A stretch of DNA of 64,000 bases from Denitromonas ohlonensis (GCF_007625205.1 NZ_VMNI01000008.1:1-64000); one strand, 5' to 3'. Positions 16,362-25,263 are shown, counted from the stretch's first letter. Notes: generated from the sequence alone by a model not told the origin. Program-made: numbers and translations.

Positions 16362-18122
16362 ATGCAACGCACTGCCACCCCCCTCATCCTCTGCCTCATC
16401 CTGAGCGCCTGCGCCCCCAATGGCCGCGCGCCCATGGCCGACGCCACCGGCCAGGCCGTGCCGCCAGCCGCCCCCGAGGCCCCCGCCAAAGTCGGCCGCA
16501 GCGTCGATGCCATCAATGAGCTTCACCCCGAACACGACGCCCCCATGGTCAGTGCCCCCGCTGTGGCCGCCGCCCCGCGCGAGCGCGCCATGGAATCGCT
16601 GGCCATGAAAGGCGAGGCCAAGCGGATGCACGCCATGCCCCACCCCCTGCCGAGCATCGCCCCGCCGCAGCCGGTCGACCGCGAGCGCTATCAAGACATA
16701 GCCACCAACCCCGTGCATCAGGTGGCGACCGCCCCGGTGTCGACCTTCAGCATCGATGTGGACACCGGCAGCTGGTCGAACCTGCGCCGTTTTCTCAACG
16801 AAGGCCGCCTGCCGCCGAGCGACGCCGTGCGCGTCGAGGAGTGCATCAACTACTTTCCCTACGACGACGCCCCGCCCACCGGCAACACGCCCTTCGCCGT
16901 GCATACCGAGCTGGCCCAATCGCCATGGAACCCCGAGCGCCTGCTGATGCGCGTCGCCCTCAAGGGGCAGGATGTCGCCAAGCAGACCCTGCCGCCAGCC
17001 AACCTCGTCTTCCTCGTCGACGTCTCCGGCTCGATGCGCTCGGCCAACAAGCTGCCGCTGCTCAAGAGCTCGCTCAAGCTGCTGGTGCAGCAGTTGCGCC
17101 CGCAGGACCGCATCTCGCTGGTGACCTACGCCGGCGCCTCGGGCCTCGCCCTGCCGGCCACGTCGGGCAGTGACAAGGCCACCATCCTCGCCGCCATCGA
17201 TGCGCTCAATGCCGGCGGCAGCACGGCCGGTGCCAGCGGCATCGAGCTGGCCTACCAGACCGCGCAGGCTGGCTTCGTGCCAGGCGGCATCAACCGCATC
17301 CTGCTCGCCACCGATGGCGACTTCAACGTCGGCCAGACCAACTTCGAACAGCTCAAGGCGCGCGTCGAGCAACTGCGCGCCACTGGCGTACAACTCACCA
17401 CGCTCGGCTTCGGCACCGGCAACTACAACGAGCAACTCATGGAGCAGATGGCCGACGCCGGCAACGGCGCCTACGCCTATATCGACACGCTGATGGAAGG
17501 CCACAAGGTGCTGGTCAACGAGATGAGCAGCACGCTCGCCACCATCGCCAAGGACGTGAAAATCCAGGTCGAGTTCAACCCGGCGGCGGTCAGCGAATAC
17601 CGCCTGATCGGCTACGAAAACCGCATGCTCCGCCGCGAAGACTTCAACAACGATAAGATCGACGCCGGCGAGATCGGCGCCGGCCACTCGGTGACCGCGC
17701 TGTATGAACTCACCCCGGTCGGCCAGCGCGGCCTGATCGACCCGCTGCGCTATGGCAGCGACCCGCGCCCGGCCACCGCCACCGTCGCCCGCAGCGCCGA
17801 ACTCGCCCATGTGCGCCTGCGCTACAAGCAACCCCACGCCAGCACCAGCCAGCTCATCGAGCACCCGGTGCGCCGCGAAGCCGCCCGCCCCATCGCCACC
17901 ACCAGCGACAACTTCCGCTTCGCCAGCGCCATCGCCGGCTTTGGCCAGATCCTGCGTGGCGGCAGCTACACCGGCCAGTGGTCCATCGCCGATGCCCGCG
18001 CCCTCGCGGCGGGCGCCCTCGGCACCGATCAATTCGGGTATCGTGGCGAAGCGCTGCGGCTGATGGACCTGGCCGCCGCGCTCAGCCCTCAGCCGCCCCA
18101 AGCCACCGCCCCGCTCGAATGA
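16362..18122 (+). CDS. von Willebrand factor A domain lipoprotein (YfbK-like)
   Basis: A lipoprotein signal ends in LILSAC with lipidated Cys17. The mature protein (586 residues in all) has an Ala/Pro-rich linker, then a domain starting FSIDVDTGSWSNLRRFL typical of YfbK-like proteins. The VWA domain has the MIDAS motif DVSGSM at residues 220-225 and a later ATDGDFN. A DUF3520-type C-terminal domain follows. Function in this family is not established; a metal-dependent adhesion or sensing role at the envelope is plausible. The stop overlaps the start of an ECF sigma gene and that gene overlaps a putative anti-sigma gene, so the three form one operon. The ATG at 16362 has AGGA about nine bases upstream and begins the signal peptide; ATG 16329 is less likely. 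Confidence 0.85.
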   Translation: MQRTATPLILCLILSACAPNGRAPMADATGQAVPPAAPEAPAKVGRSVDAINELHPEHDAPMVSAPAVAAAPRERAMESLAMKGEAKRMHAMPHPLPSIAPPQPVDRERYQDIATNPVHQVATAPVSTFSIDVDTGSWSNLRRFLNEGRLPPSDAVRVEECINYFPYDDAPPTGNTPFAVHTELAQSPWNPERLLMRVALKGQDVAKQTLPPANLVFLVDVSGSMRSANKLPLLKSSLKLLVQQLRPQDRISLVTYAGASGLALPATSGSDKATILAAIDALNAGGSTAGASGIELAYQTAQAGFVPGGINRILLATDGDFNVGQTNFEQLKARVEQLRATGVQLTTLGFGTGNYNEQLMEQMADAGNGAYAYIDTLMEGHKVLVNEMSSTLATIAKDVKIQVEFNPAAVSEYRLIGYENRMLRREDFNNDKIDAGEIGAGHSVTALYELTPVGQRGLIDPLRYGSDPRPATATVARSAELAHVRLRYKQPHASTSQLIEHPVRREAARPIATTSDNFRFASAIAGFGQILRGGSYTGQWSIADARALAAGALGTDQFGYRGEALRLMDLAAALSPQPPQATAPLE

Positions 18123-18691
18123 CCGACACGCCGCCGCTCGCCACCTTGCCCGATGAAGACCTGATGCTATTGGTCGCCCGCGGCATCGTGCGCGAGCCGG
18201 CGGCGGAGTTGTTCAACCGCCACAACCGCGCCTTGTTCAACTACCTCGCCTGGCTGGCACAAGGCAATCTTGGCGAAGCCGAAGACATCGCGCAAAGCAC
18301 CTGGATCCGGGTGCTTTCGCGCTGTGGCGACTACACCCCGACGGCGGCCTTTCGCACCTTTCTGTTCCAGATCGCCCGCAACCTCTGGCTCGACGCGCGC
18401 GGCAGCGCCTGGCAGCGCCACAGCGCACCCGAAGACGCCGCCCCCGAAGCCAGCGACGACGGCGACCTCTCGCCCGACACCGTCCTCGCCCTGCAGCAAG
18501 ACAGCCAGCGGGTGCACACCGCCCTGCTCACCCTGCCCGCCCAGCAACGCGAAGCCGTCGCCCTGCGCTTTTTTGCCGACATGAGCGTGGACGACATCGC
18601 CGCCACCGTCGGCGTCGGTTTCGAGACCATCAAGAGCCGCCTGCGCTACGCCTTCCGCCATCTGCGCACCGAGCTGGAGCGCGCCCCATGA
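18119..18691 (+). CDS. ECF-type RNA polymerase sigma factor
   Basis: This is a 190-residue protein with the two domains of group 4 sigma factors. Region 2 is at about residues 20-95 (LFNRHNRALFNYLAW, GEAEDIAQSTWIRVL). Region 4 is at about 125-185 (ALLTLPAQQREAVALRF then MSVDDIAATVGVGFETIKSRL), the helix-turn-helix reading the -35. The start overlaps the VWA lipoprotein stop as ATGA and its stop overlaps the next gene's ATG, so translation is coupled. The neighbours suggest an envelope signal, with the lipoprotein and the single-helix membrane protein acting upstream of the sigma factor. Targets are unknown. Confidence 0.92.
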   Translation: MTDTPPLATLPDEDLMLLVARGIVREPAAELFNRHNRALFNYLAWLAQGNLGEAEDIAQSTWIRVLSRCGDYTPTAAFRTFLFQIARNLWLDARGSAWQRHSAPEDAAPEASDDGDLSPDTVLALQQDSQRVHTALLTLPAQQREAVALRFFADMSVDDIAATVGVGFETIKSRLRYAFRHLRTELERAP

Positions 18692-19896
18692 GCCGCGCCG
18701 AAGACCGCTTCATCGCCGGCGACGGCCCGCTCGCCGCGCTGATCCGCGCGCAGCCCGTGTTCGAAGCGCCACCGCGCCTGCTCGAGCACATCCTCGCCGC
18801 GCTGGACGCGCCGCCCGCCCAGGCCGGCTTCGAGCCACCCGCCGCGCTGTTCGACGCCATCATGGCCGAAGCCGAGCGCATCGATACCGCCCAGGCCCCC
18901 CGCCGCGACGCCCTGCTCGCCGAACTCGCCGCCGGCAAAAAGGCGAGTGACGCCCTCGGCGCCGAAGTCAGCCCCGCCACCGCCGCCTGGCTCGCCCGGC
19001 AACACCCCACGCCGGTCGCCGCGCCACGCACGCACCGCCGACGCTGGCCCTGGCTCGCCGGCATCAGCACCGCCCTCACCGCCGCGCTCGCCGTCAGCGT
19101 CGCCCTGCGCATGGTGCAAGAGCCCGCCGCGCCGCCGCCGATGCCGGCGCAGATACACGCCCCCGCACCCGTCGAATCACGCGCCGAGGCATCGGCCGAG
19201 CTGGCCGCCGAACCCATGGCCAGCGCCACCGGCGCCGCCAACGACAGCCTCGCCTTCGCGCCCAAACCGCAGCTCGCCGAGCGCCTCGGCAAGGCCGAAG
19301 CCGCCCCCGCCAGGATCGCCCGTGCCCGCCAAAAAGACACGCTGGAACGCGAAGCCAAACGCACCGCCCCCCGGCCCGCCGCCCCCGCAGCGATGATGGC
19401 CGACGCCGCACCGGCCGCGTCCGCGCCGCCTGCCATGGCCATGAAAGCCGCACCCCGCGCCCGCGCCATGGAAGCCGCACCGGCTGCCAGTTCGCCGCCC
19501 CGCGCTGAACCTATCCAAGAAGCCGCCCCGCCCTCGCCGGCGCTCGCCCCGCCACCCCCGGCCGGCGCACCGCCAATGATGGCCAAAGCCCTGCGCAGCG
19601 CCCCCGCCATTGGCGCCCCCATGCGTGCCGAAGCTGACGAAGCCATCGCGGCCGACGCCGCCGTCGAGCCGATCGACGCGCCGCTCGACATCACCCCCAC
19701 GGCGCTCGCCGCACGCCTGACAGCCCTGCCGCCGACCGACTGGACACTCACCGTCGCCGCCACCGACGAAGCCGCCGGCAACGCACTCCACGCCGCCCTC
19801 ATCGCCGAACTCAACACCGCCGGCCGCACCGACACGGTCGCCCTCGTCGTTGGGCCGATCACCCCCGGATGGCTGCGGATCGCTCCTGCGGAGTGA
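18688..19896 (+). CDS. putative single-pass membrane anti-sigma factor, Ala/Pro-rich
   Basis: The 402-residue protein overlaps the sigma gene as ATGA. Residues 1-110 are cytosolic-like and helical. An RRRWPW motif precedes one membrane helix (about 118-138). The outer part is a long Ala/Pro/Met-rich low-complexity stretch with repeated APP, MAMK and APAAS runs, ending in a small folded-looking domain (about 335-402). It lacks the HxxxCxxC zinc motif of ZAS anti-sigma proteins. Position after an ECF sigma gene and the topology argue for an anti-sigma role, but I see no diagnostic domain. Its length is much greater than most anti-sigma factors. Confidence 0.6.
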   Translation: MSRAEDRFIAGDGPLAALIRAQPVFEAPPRLLEHILAALDAPPAQAGFEPPAALFDAIMAEAERIDTAQAPRRDALLAELAAGKKASDALGAEVSPATAAWLARQHPTPVAAPRTHRRRWPWLAGISTALTAALAVSVALRMVQEPAAPPPMPAQIHAPAPVESRAEASAELAAEPMASATGAANDSLAFAPKPQLAERLGKAEAAPARIARARQKDTLEREAKRTAPRPAAPAAMMADAAPAASAPPAMAMKAAPRARAMEAAPAASSPPRAEPIQEAAPPSPALAPPPPAGAPPMMAKALRSAPAIGAPMRAEADEAIAADAAVEPIDAPLDITPTALAARLTALPPTDWTLTVAATDEAAGNALHAALIAELNTAGRTDTVALVVGPITPGWLRIAPAE

Positions 19897-20335
19897 ACGG
19901 TCAGCGGGCGATGGTGGGCGGCAAGCCACCCTACGTGGCGTGTCTTTGGGCCATCCTGCCGTAGGGTGGCCAGCCCGCAGCCCATCAGCTTCGGAGCGCA
20001 TCCCAAGGCCCCACTGCCGCGCTGCCGACCGAACTCGAATCGGAAAAAGCCGCCGGCCCGCGCTACGCATGGACCGCCACACCGGCCGGCGGGAATGAAG
20101 CATGTGTTGATCGGCTTCCGACTGGTGCGGGACACCACACCGCAGCGCCTTAGCGCGGAATGAGGTAGGCGGGAAATCTGCGATGTGCCGTCAAGACCAG
20201 ATGGTGGCAACAGCCATCAGGCGGCACCCTGGTGCCAGGGACGGTAAGGTGAGAAACCCCCGTCCCCGGTCGTGTCAGTGGTTCGGGATTCACATGGCGA
20301 GGGGATGCCCCCTCGCTTCGAGGCATCCAGAACCG
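19897..20335. other. gene-free spacer with palindromic repeats
   Basis: No convincing gene is seen in these 439 bases. They hold GTAGGGTGG-type repeat fragments and one copy of a diverged repeat (19957-20054) whose second copy lies at 21524-21625. The remainder, up to the convergent lipoprotein gene, shows no recognisable structure. Confidence 0.6.
19957..20054 (+). repeat. diverged long repeat, copy A
   Basis: This copy shares with 21524-21625 the landmarks TGCCRTAGGGTG, GCTGCCCA-like sequence, TCGGAGCRCATCCCA, CCCCACTG and CTCGAATCGGA, in the same order and orientation. The two copies flank the lipoprotein gene as direct repeats. No open frame spans them. Confidence 0.65.
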
Positions 20336-21340
20336 TCAGTCCAGATACAGTGCGATCAGCTTGCTGTTCCAGACAGCCTCCTGGCTGGTCTGGCCCTGCC
20401 ACTTTTGCTGTTCCTGCTTGAGGAATACCAGTGCGTCCGGTGAGTTGATGTCGCCAATGGCCTTCAGGGCGACGGCCCTGTCCTGCCACAGTTTGCCGGA
20501 CTGATACAGTGCCTTCAGCTCATCCAGCACAACCTCGCCACCGAGCATGCCCATGCCGGAAATCGCTGCCAAACGAATGTATTCAGCCTCTGACGCGCTG
20601 AACTCGCGCAACGCGGCCAGGGCCCTGGGGTTGTTGGAGAAGCCCAACTCGTAGACCTGCTGGTATGCCAGATCCTCGTCGCCCGCATTGCCCGCATTGC
20701 CGCGCACGCTATCGATCAGCGCATCCACCTGCTCGTCGGCAAGACGGTTCTTGAATAGCGCCAGATTGACCTTCGCAGCCACTTCCTTGACGAGCAGCTC
20801 CTGCGGCTGGTTGATTGTCGCCTCGACCAAACGGGACTCGACCACCGTCCAGACGGGTACCTTCGCACGCTTGATCATCGCGGCGATGCGGTGATTCGTT
20901 CCGTTTTCGATCAGGTTGAGCTTGACCATGGCGATCATCACCAGGGGGGAGAACCCGTTGTTTCGGTGAGATATCGATTCATAGCTCAGCAATTGAATCT
21001 GATCATCGGCCGTTCCGTTAAGGTCGACCGGCAACTCGCGGGCCTTGAGCTCACGGCTCAGCGCATCCGTAAAGAACTTCGGTGTGTCGATGTCTTTCTT
21101 TTCCTGCTGGAACTTGTAGGCCAGAACGGGCCCGTTGGCCTGCACCTGCCCGGCCGGAATCTGGTGGCTGAACGCAAGCGACCTGGGCTGGTCCTGGTCA
21201 GCAGAGACGTACGCGTGCTGCGACGGCTCTGGCGTATCCACGTCAACGGCAAATGTGATCGGAAGCTGGGTTGCACACCCTTGCAGCAGACCGGCGACGA
21301 GAACGATTGCGCCGAGCCCGTTGAGTTGTAGAAAGCGCAT
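20336..21340 (-). CDS. lipoprotein with C-terminal HEAT-like repeats, unknown function
   Basis: A 334-residue protein with signal peptide and lipobox LLQGC (lipid Cys22). The middle (about residues 35-200) is an unrecognised domain with a DUF-like look (ADDQIQLLSYESISHRNNGF, then LVMIAMVKLNLIENG). The C-terminal third has short helical repeats (YIRLAAISGMGMLGGEVVLDEL, WQDRAVALKAIGDINSP) that look like HEAT repeats of the kind found in scaffold proteins. I cannot assign a function. It is flanked by two direct copies of a diverged repeat and is somewhat AT-richer than its neighbours, which hints at independent acquisition. Confidence 0.7.
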   Translation of the reverse strand: MRFLQLNGLGAIVLVAGLLQGCATQLPITFAVDVDTPEPSQHAYVSADQDQPRSLAFSHQIPAGQVQANGPVLAYKFQQEKKDIDTPKFFTDALSRELKARELPVDLNGTADDQIQLLSYESISHRNNGFSPLVMIAMVKLNLIENGTNHRIAAMIKRAKVPVWTVVESRLVEATINQPQELLVKEVAAKVNLALFKNRLADEQVDALIDSVRGNAGNAGDEDLAYQQVYELGFSNNPRALAALREFSASEAEYIRLAAISGMGMLGGEVVLDELKALYQSGKLWQDRAVALKAIGDINSPDALVFLKQEQQKWQGQTSQEAVWNSKLIALYLD

Positions 21341-21745
21341 GATCTAGTGAATCCTTTCCTGATATTCAAATGGTGCGCAAGAGTATCAAGAAAGAATTTC
21401 TGGCGCATTGATATCGGGTAAGCAACACTGCCACGAAAACGCCGTAGAACCGAGCCATGGATGTCGGCTCCAGCCAAGAGACAGCCAACACCTGTTGCGC
21501 CGCGCCGCCGGCTGCTCCGGCTGTGCCATAGGGTGAATATCTCGCTGCCCACTGGCGTCGGAGCACATCCCAGATCCCCACTGAATACACCCCAGCCAAC
21601 CAAACTCGAATCGGATAGAGCCACCCGCGGCTCCGACGGCCGCGCCGCCATGGCCGACCGGCGCATCAGGATGGACTTCAATGAGAACGGCGGGCTCGGC
21701 CTGCTTCACGACGCGCCAGTGATGTAGCTCCGCCAAGCACCCGAC
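21341..21745. other. gene-free spacer containing repeat copy B
   Basis: These 405 bases lie upstream of the minus-strand lipoprotein gene and just beyond the end of the MFS gene. I see no supported gene. They contain the second copy of the diverged repeat (21524-21625) and presumably the lipoprotein promoter near 21350-21420, where the sequence is AT-richer. Confidence 0.55.
21524..21625 (+). repeat. diverged long repeat, copy B
   Basis: This copy matches 19957-20054 in landmark order (TGCCATAGGGTG, CTGCCCACTGG, TCGGAGCACATCCCA, CCCCACTG, CTCGAATCGGA). The two copies are direct repeats on either side of the lipoprotein gene. Confidence 0.65.
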
Positions 21746-22996
21746 TCACCGACCGACGACCTCACCCGCCATCGCGTTCATCCGCTCAAGCCGCGCCAAC
21801 CACACCAGCGCCCCAAGGCTGATCAGCACCACCGGAAAGACGATCGCGTTCACCGTGCCCCAACCCCAGGCGTTGAGCAGTTGCCCGGAGGCGAAGGAGG
21901 CGAAGGCGACGGTGCCGAAGAGGATGAAGTCGTTGGCGCCCTGGGCTTTGCCCTTTTCTTCGGGCCGGTAGGTTTCAGTGACCATGGCGGTGGCGCCGAT
22001 GAAACCGAAGTTCCAGCCGATACCGAGCAGAATCAGTGCGCCCCAGAAGTGCGCGAGTTCGACACCCATCAGGGCGACCACGGCGCAGGCGATGAGGATG
22101 AGCAAGCCGGTGGCGACGATGCGCGGTTTGCCGAAGCGGGCGATCAGGCTGCCGGTGAAGAAGCTGGGGCCGAACATGGCCAGCACATGCCACTGGATGC
22201 CGAGGGTCGATTCGTCGGCGGTGAAGCCGCAGCCGATCATCGCCAGCGGCGCGGCGGTCATGACCAGGCTCATCAGCGCGTAGGCGGCCGTGCCGCACAG
22301 CACGGCGACGCCGAAGCGCGGCTGGCGGATGATCTCGCCGAGCGGCCGCCCGGTGTCGGCCGCCACGCCGGCCACGGGCGGCACCGGCACCGAAGGCGCC
22401 AGAAACAGCATCACCAGCAGCGACGCGCCCAACAGCGCGATGCCGCTCAGGAAGGCGCCGGCGAAGGGCACGGGCAGCAGCCAGTCCTTGGTCAGGATGA
22501 CCGCTTGCGGGCCGAGCACGGCCGCCGCGATGCCGCCGACCAGCACCCAGGAAATCGCTTTGGCCTTGAAGTCGGCCATGCCGCGGTCGGCCGCGGCGAA
22601 ACGATATTGCTGCACGAAGGCGCCGGACAGGCCGTTGATCAGCAGCGCGAGGCAAAACAGCCAGAACGAGTGTGCCACCAGCGCCCACGCCGCAAAGCCC
22701 AAGCCGGCCATGCCAATCAGCGCGCCGGCCATGAAACCGCGTTTGCGCCCGACGGCGCGCATCAGCATCGCCGCCGGCAAGGCGCCGAGCGCCACGCCGA
22801 GGGTGTAGGCGGTGACCGGGGCGGTGGCGAGTGATTTGTCGGGGCCGAGCAGAAAGCTGCCGGCGAGGCCGCCCAGCGCGATGTTGATCGGCCCCGCCGA
22901 GCCGCCAAAGGCCTGGCAGGCGGCGTACAGCATCGCATTGCGCCGGGCGATGGCGTTTTCTTCGTCGGCGTTGGGCGCGGTGGTGGTGCGTGACAT
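21746..22996 (-). CDS. major facilitator superfamily transporter
   Basis: The 416-residue protein shows twelve predicted membrane helices. Between helices 2 and 3 it has the loop MRAVGRKRGFMAGA, a variant of the MFS GxLxDRxGRR motif, and a related loop, IARFGKPRIVATG, in the second half. It resembles YcaD/YbfB-like putative permeases; the substrate is unknown. The ATG at 22996 (MSRTTTAP) is the best start although its ribosome binding site is weak; ATG 23026 is an alternative. It is divergent from the heme-domain diguanylate cyclase. Confidence 0.85.
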   Translation of the reverse strand: MSRTTTAPNADEENAIARRNAMLYAACQAFGGSAGPINIALGGLAGSFLLGPDKSLATAPVTAYTLGVALGALPAAMLMRAVGRKRGFMAGALIGMAGLGFAAWALVAHSFWLFCLALLINGLSGAFVQQYRFAAADRGMADFKAKAISWVLVGGIAAAVLGPQAVILTKDWLLPVPFAGAFLSGIALLGASLLVMLFLAPSVPVPPVAGVAADTGRPLGEIIRQPRFGVAVLCGTAAYALMSLVMTAAPLAMIGCGFTADESTLGIQWHVLAMFGPSFFTGSLIARFGKPRIVATGLLILIACAVVALMGVELAHFWGALILLGIGWNFGFIGATAMVTETYRPEEKGKAQGANDFILFGTVAFASFASGQLLNAWGWGTVNAIVFPVVLISLGALVWLARLERMNAMAGEVVGR

Positions 22997-23237
22997 GGAC
23001 AGGCTCGAAAAGACCGATGCCGCCATGATGACGGACGATGCACCCCGGCGCCCAGAGACGCAGCGAATCCAATGCTCGACAATCTGTCCGCACCAGCGCC
23101 GCGAACCCGTGCCATGCAAAACACTTACGACGTTGGCGTTGGCCATGTCGCGTGCGACAATGCGACACACTTTTTTACCGGGCACCCCCCGGCTGACAGA
23201 CACCGCACAGACGGTGCGTCAGACAGAGAGACCCCAC

Positions 23238-24554
23238 ATGCCACACCCCCACACCGCCCGCAGCGCGCTGCTGCGGCTCAAGTTCAACCTTGTCCTGATC
23301 GCCATTTTTGTGATCAGCCTCGTCGGCGCGGGCGTTTATTACTATCGCTTCCTCGAGCAAAGCGCCTTCGACGAGGTGCACTACGACTCGCAGGTGATGA
23401 TGGAGACCGCGCTGGCCATCCGCGCTTACACCACCGACCATATCAAGCCACACCTCGACCCGCTCAACGCCGACCAGTTTTTGCCGCAAACGGTGCCCGC
23501 CTTCGCGGCGGTCGAAACCCTGCGCCGCCTGTCCAACCGCTACCCCGGCTATGAATACCGCGAAGCCGCGCTCGACGCCACCAACCCGCGCGACCGCGCC
23601 AACGCCTGGGAAGCCGACCTGATCGAACAACTCGCCGCGGCGCACAAGAAGTCGCCCCGCGATGCGGTCGAGCTGTCCGGCGTCCACGGCAGCGGCATTG
23701 CCCGAACGCTCTACGTCGCCCGCCCCATCACCCTCACCGACCCGAGCTGCCTGAGCTGCCACGGCAACCCCGCGCTGGCACCCGAGAGCATGGTCAAGGT
23801 CTACGGCAAGGAAGGCGGTTACGGATGGAAGCTGGGGCAGACCATTGGCATGCAGATCGTGCAGGTGCCCATGCTCTACCCGCTCGAAAAAGCGCGCACC
23901 ACCTTCAACAGCTTCATGGTGTCGCTGGTCGTCATCTTCGGACTGATGTTTCTCGGCCTCAACCTGGCGCTGTCGACCATGGTCATCGAACCCATGGCGC
24001 GGCTCAACCGTCGGCTCGAAGAACTCGCCACCACCGACTTTCTCACCGATCTGGTCAACCGCCGCCGCTTCTTCGAACGGCTGGCCTCCGAAATGGCCGA
24101 GGCCCGCGTGCACAACACCAGCCTGTCGGTGGTGATGTTCGACCTCGACTTCTTCAAGCGCATCAACGACACCTTCGGCCACGACAGCGGCGACCACGTG
24201 CTCAAGCACACCGCCGTGCGTGTGCGCGAGTTGCTGCGCAGCTCCGATTGCGCCGCCCGCTTCGGCGGCGAGGAGTTCATGATCTTGCTACGCGAAACGC
24301 CCATCGACGCCGCCATGGCCGTGGCCGAAGCCTTGCGCGCCAAGATCGCCGACGTGCCCTTCGAGGTTGTCGGCACCGTCAGCGCCAGCTTCGGCGTCGC
24401 CACCTGGAACCACCACGAAAACGCCCACGCCCTCATCAACCGCGCCGACCGGGCGCTGTATCAGGCCAAGAACCGCGGCCGAAACACGGTCGTACGGGCG
24501 ACGGACACACCGGTGCGGCGGGTGTTGGTGTCGGAGGATGGCGGGGGGATTTGA
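23238..24554 (+). CDS. membrane diguanylate cyclase with c-type heme sensor domain
   Basis: Order in this 438-residue protein: helix 1 (about residues 16-38); a periplasmic DUF3365/Tll0287-like domain with a single heme motif CLSCH at 171-175; helix 2 (about 228-250); and a GGDEF domain with GGEEF at 343-347. The inhibitory I-site RxxD is intact (RSSD at 334-337), so the enzyme should make c-di-GMP and be feedback-inhibited. The covalent heme implies redox or gas sensing. The ATG at 23238 follows GAGAG and starts just before the first helix; the longer open frame upstream overlaps the divergent MFS gene. Confidence 0.9.
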   Translation: MPHPHTARSALLRLKFNLVLIAIFVISLVGAGVYYYRFLEQSAFDEVHYDSQVMMETALAIRAYTTDHIKPHLDPLNADQFLPQTVPAFAAVETLRRLSNRYPGYEYREAALDATNPRDRANAWEADLIEQLAAAHKKSPRDAVELSGVHGSGIARTLYVARPITLTDPSCLSCHGNPALAPESMVKVYGKEGGYGWKLGQTIGMQIVQVPMLYPLEKARTTFNSFMVSLVVIFGLMFLGLNLALSTMVIEPMARLNRRLEELATTDFLTDLVNRRRFFERLASEMAEARVHNTSLSVVMFDLDFFKRINDTFGHDSGDHVLKHTAVRVRELLRSSDCAARFGGEEFMILLRETPIDAAMAVAEALRAKIADVPFEVVGTVSASFGVATWNHHENAHALINRADRALYQAKNRGRNTVVRATDTPVRRVLVSEDGGGI

Positions 24555-24653
24555 AGCGTGGCTTTCGCGACGGGCACGCCGGGGCATGCTGCAGCACGAC
24601 GCGGCGTCCGCCAACCGACAGACACGCAGCGTGCGTCGCGGCGACCCGGCCTC

Positions 24654-24671
24654 GATGCATCAAAATACATC
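24654..24671. promoter_or_regulatory. NsrR-like palindrome
   Basis: GATGCAT-CAAA-ATACATC is an inverted repeat with one mismatch between arms. It resembles the NsrR operator consensus (ATGYATTT-type half-sites). NsrR is the nitric-oxide-sensing iron-sulfur repressor, and hemerythrin genes are common NsrR targets; one lies downstream here. The distance to the first gene, about 240 bases, is long. Confidence 0.35.
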
Positions 24672-24843
24672 ACTCAACGTCCCGAACCTGCCCCGGTGCG
24701 CACCGCATCAGAGAAGCGGCACGTCGATCCGGCCCTCAGTGTCACGCCGGCCATCGCCCAAGGATTCGCTTTCCACGAATTACATGTCATTTGATGCTAT
24801 GTTTAAAAGCGATTTCAAATGCAGCACTGTTCGCACGCCGGCT

Positions 24844-24881
24844 CGACAGGCGTTTCGATTCTGTTGGCGCAACGCCTGTCG
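24844..24881. promoter_or_regulatory. 11-bp perfect inverted repeat upstream of AhpD-like gene
   Basis: CGACAGGCGTT (24844-24854) and AACGCCTGTCG (24871-24881) are exact reverse complements with a 16-base loop. The element ends 27 bases before the gene. It could be a repressor site or a leader-mRNA hairpin. Confidence 0.4.
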
Positions 24882-24908
24882 GTTGAGGATGATTCTGCCA
24901 ACCCGGAG

Positions 24909-25250
24909 ATGACCGTGACCGAATCGCTCTATCCACCGTCCAGCGGCGCCATCGCCCGCAAACGTAAGGCATTGGCCCCCGGGCCGCTCGAAGCCTTCAA
25001 GGCCTTCAGCGAACAAGTGTTCGCCCCCGGAGCGCTGGATCGGAAAACCAAGGAACTGATTGCAGTCGCTGCCGCGCACATCACGCAATGCCCCTATTGC
25101 ATCCATGGCCACACCGCTTCGGCGCTGAAGCACGGCGCGAGCGAAGAAGAAATCATGGAGGCCATCTGGGTAGCGTCAGAGATGCGCGCCGGGGCCGCTT
25201 ATGCGCATTCGGCCCTCGCCATCGACACCATGGACAAGGCGCAACGCTGA
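24909..25250 (+). CDS. carboxymuconolactone decarboxylase / AhpD-like protein
   Basis: A 113-residue protein of the CMD/AhpD family. The family motif CPYCIHGH, with the CxxC pair and following His, lies near residue 56; it is preceded by LDRKTKELIAVAAAHITQ and followed by KHGASEEEIMEAIWVASEM. Members with this CxxC-H arrangement are often disulfide reductases linked to peroxide or alkyl hydroperoxide stress. A GTG at 24915 is spaced better from the GGAG at 24905, so the protein may be two residues shorter. It is the first gene of a close-packed run with a hemerythrin and sdhCDB. Confidence 0.85.
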   Translation: MTVTESLYPPSSGAIARKRKALAPGPLEAFKAFSEQVFAPGALDRKTKELIAVAAAHITQCPYCIHGHTASALKHGASEEEIMEAIWVASEMRAGAAYAHSALAIDTMDKAQR

Positions 25251-25263
25251 GCCGGCGCAGGCC

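Larger units (their letters stand above)
24555..24908. other. gene-free regulatory spacer
   Basis: These 354 bases have no supported gene. They contain an NsrR-like palindrome (24654-24671), an AT-rich patch near 24780-24820 that could hold a promoter, and an 11-base perfect inverted repeat (24844-24881) just before the AhpD-like gene. Confidence 0.6.

Noticed and set aside
18630-20210. Minus-strand frame of 526 codons opposite the anti-sigma gene
   Set aside because: It is Ala/Ser/Gly-rich and is the shadow of an Ala/Pro-rich coding sequence.
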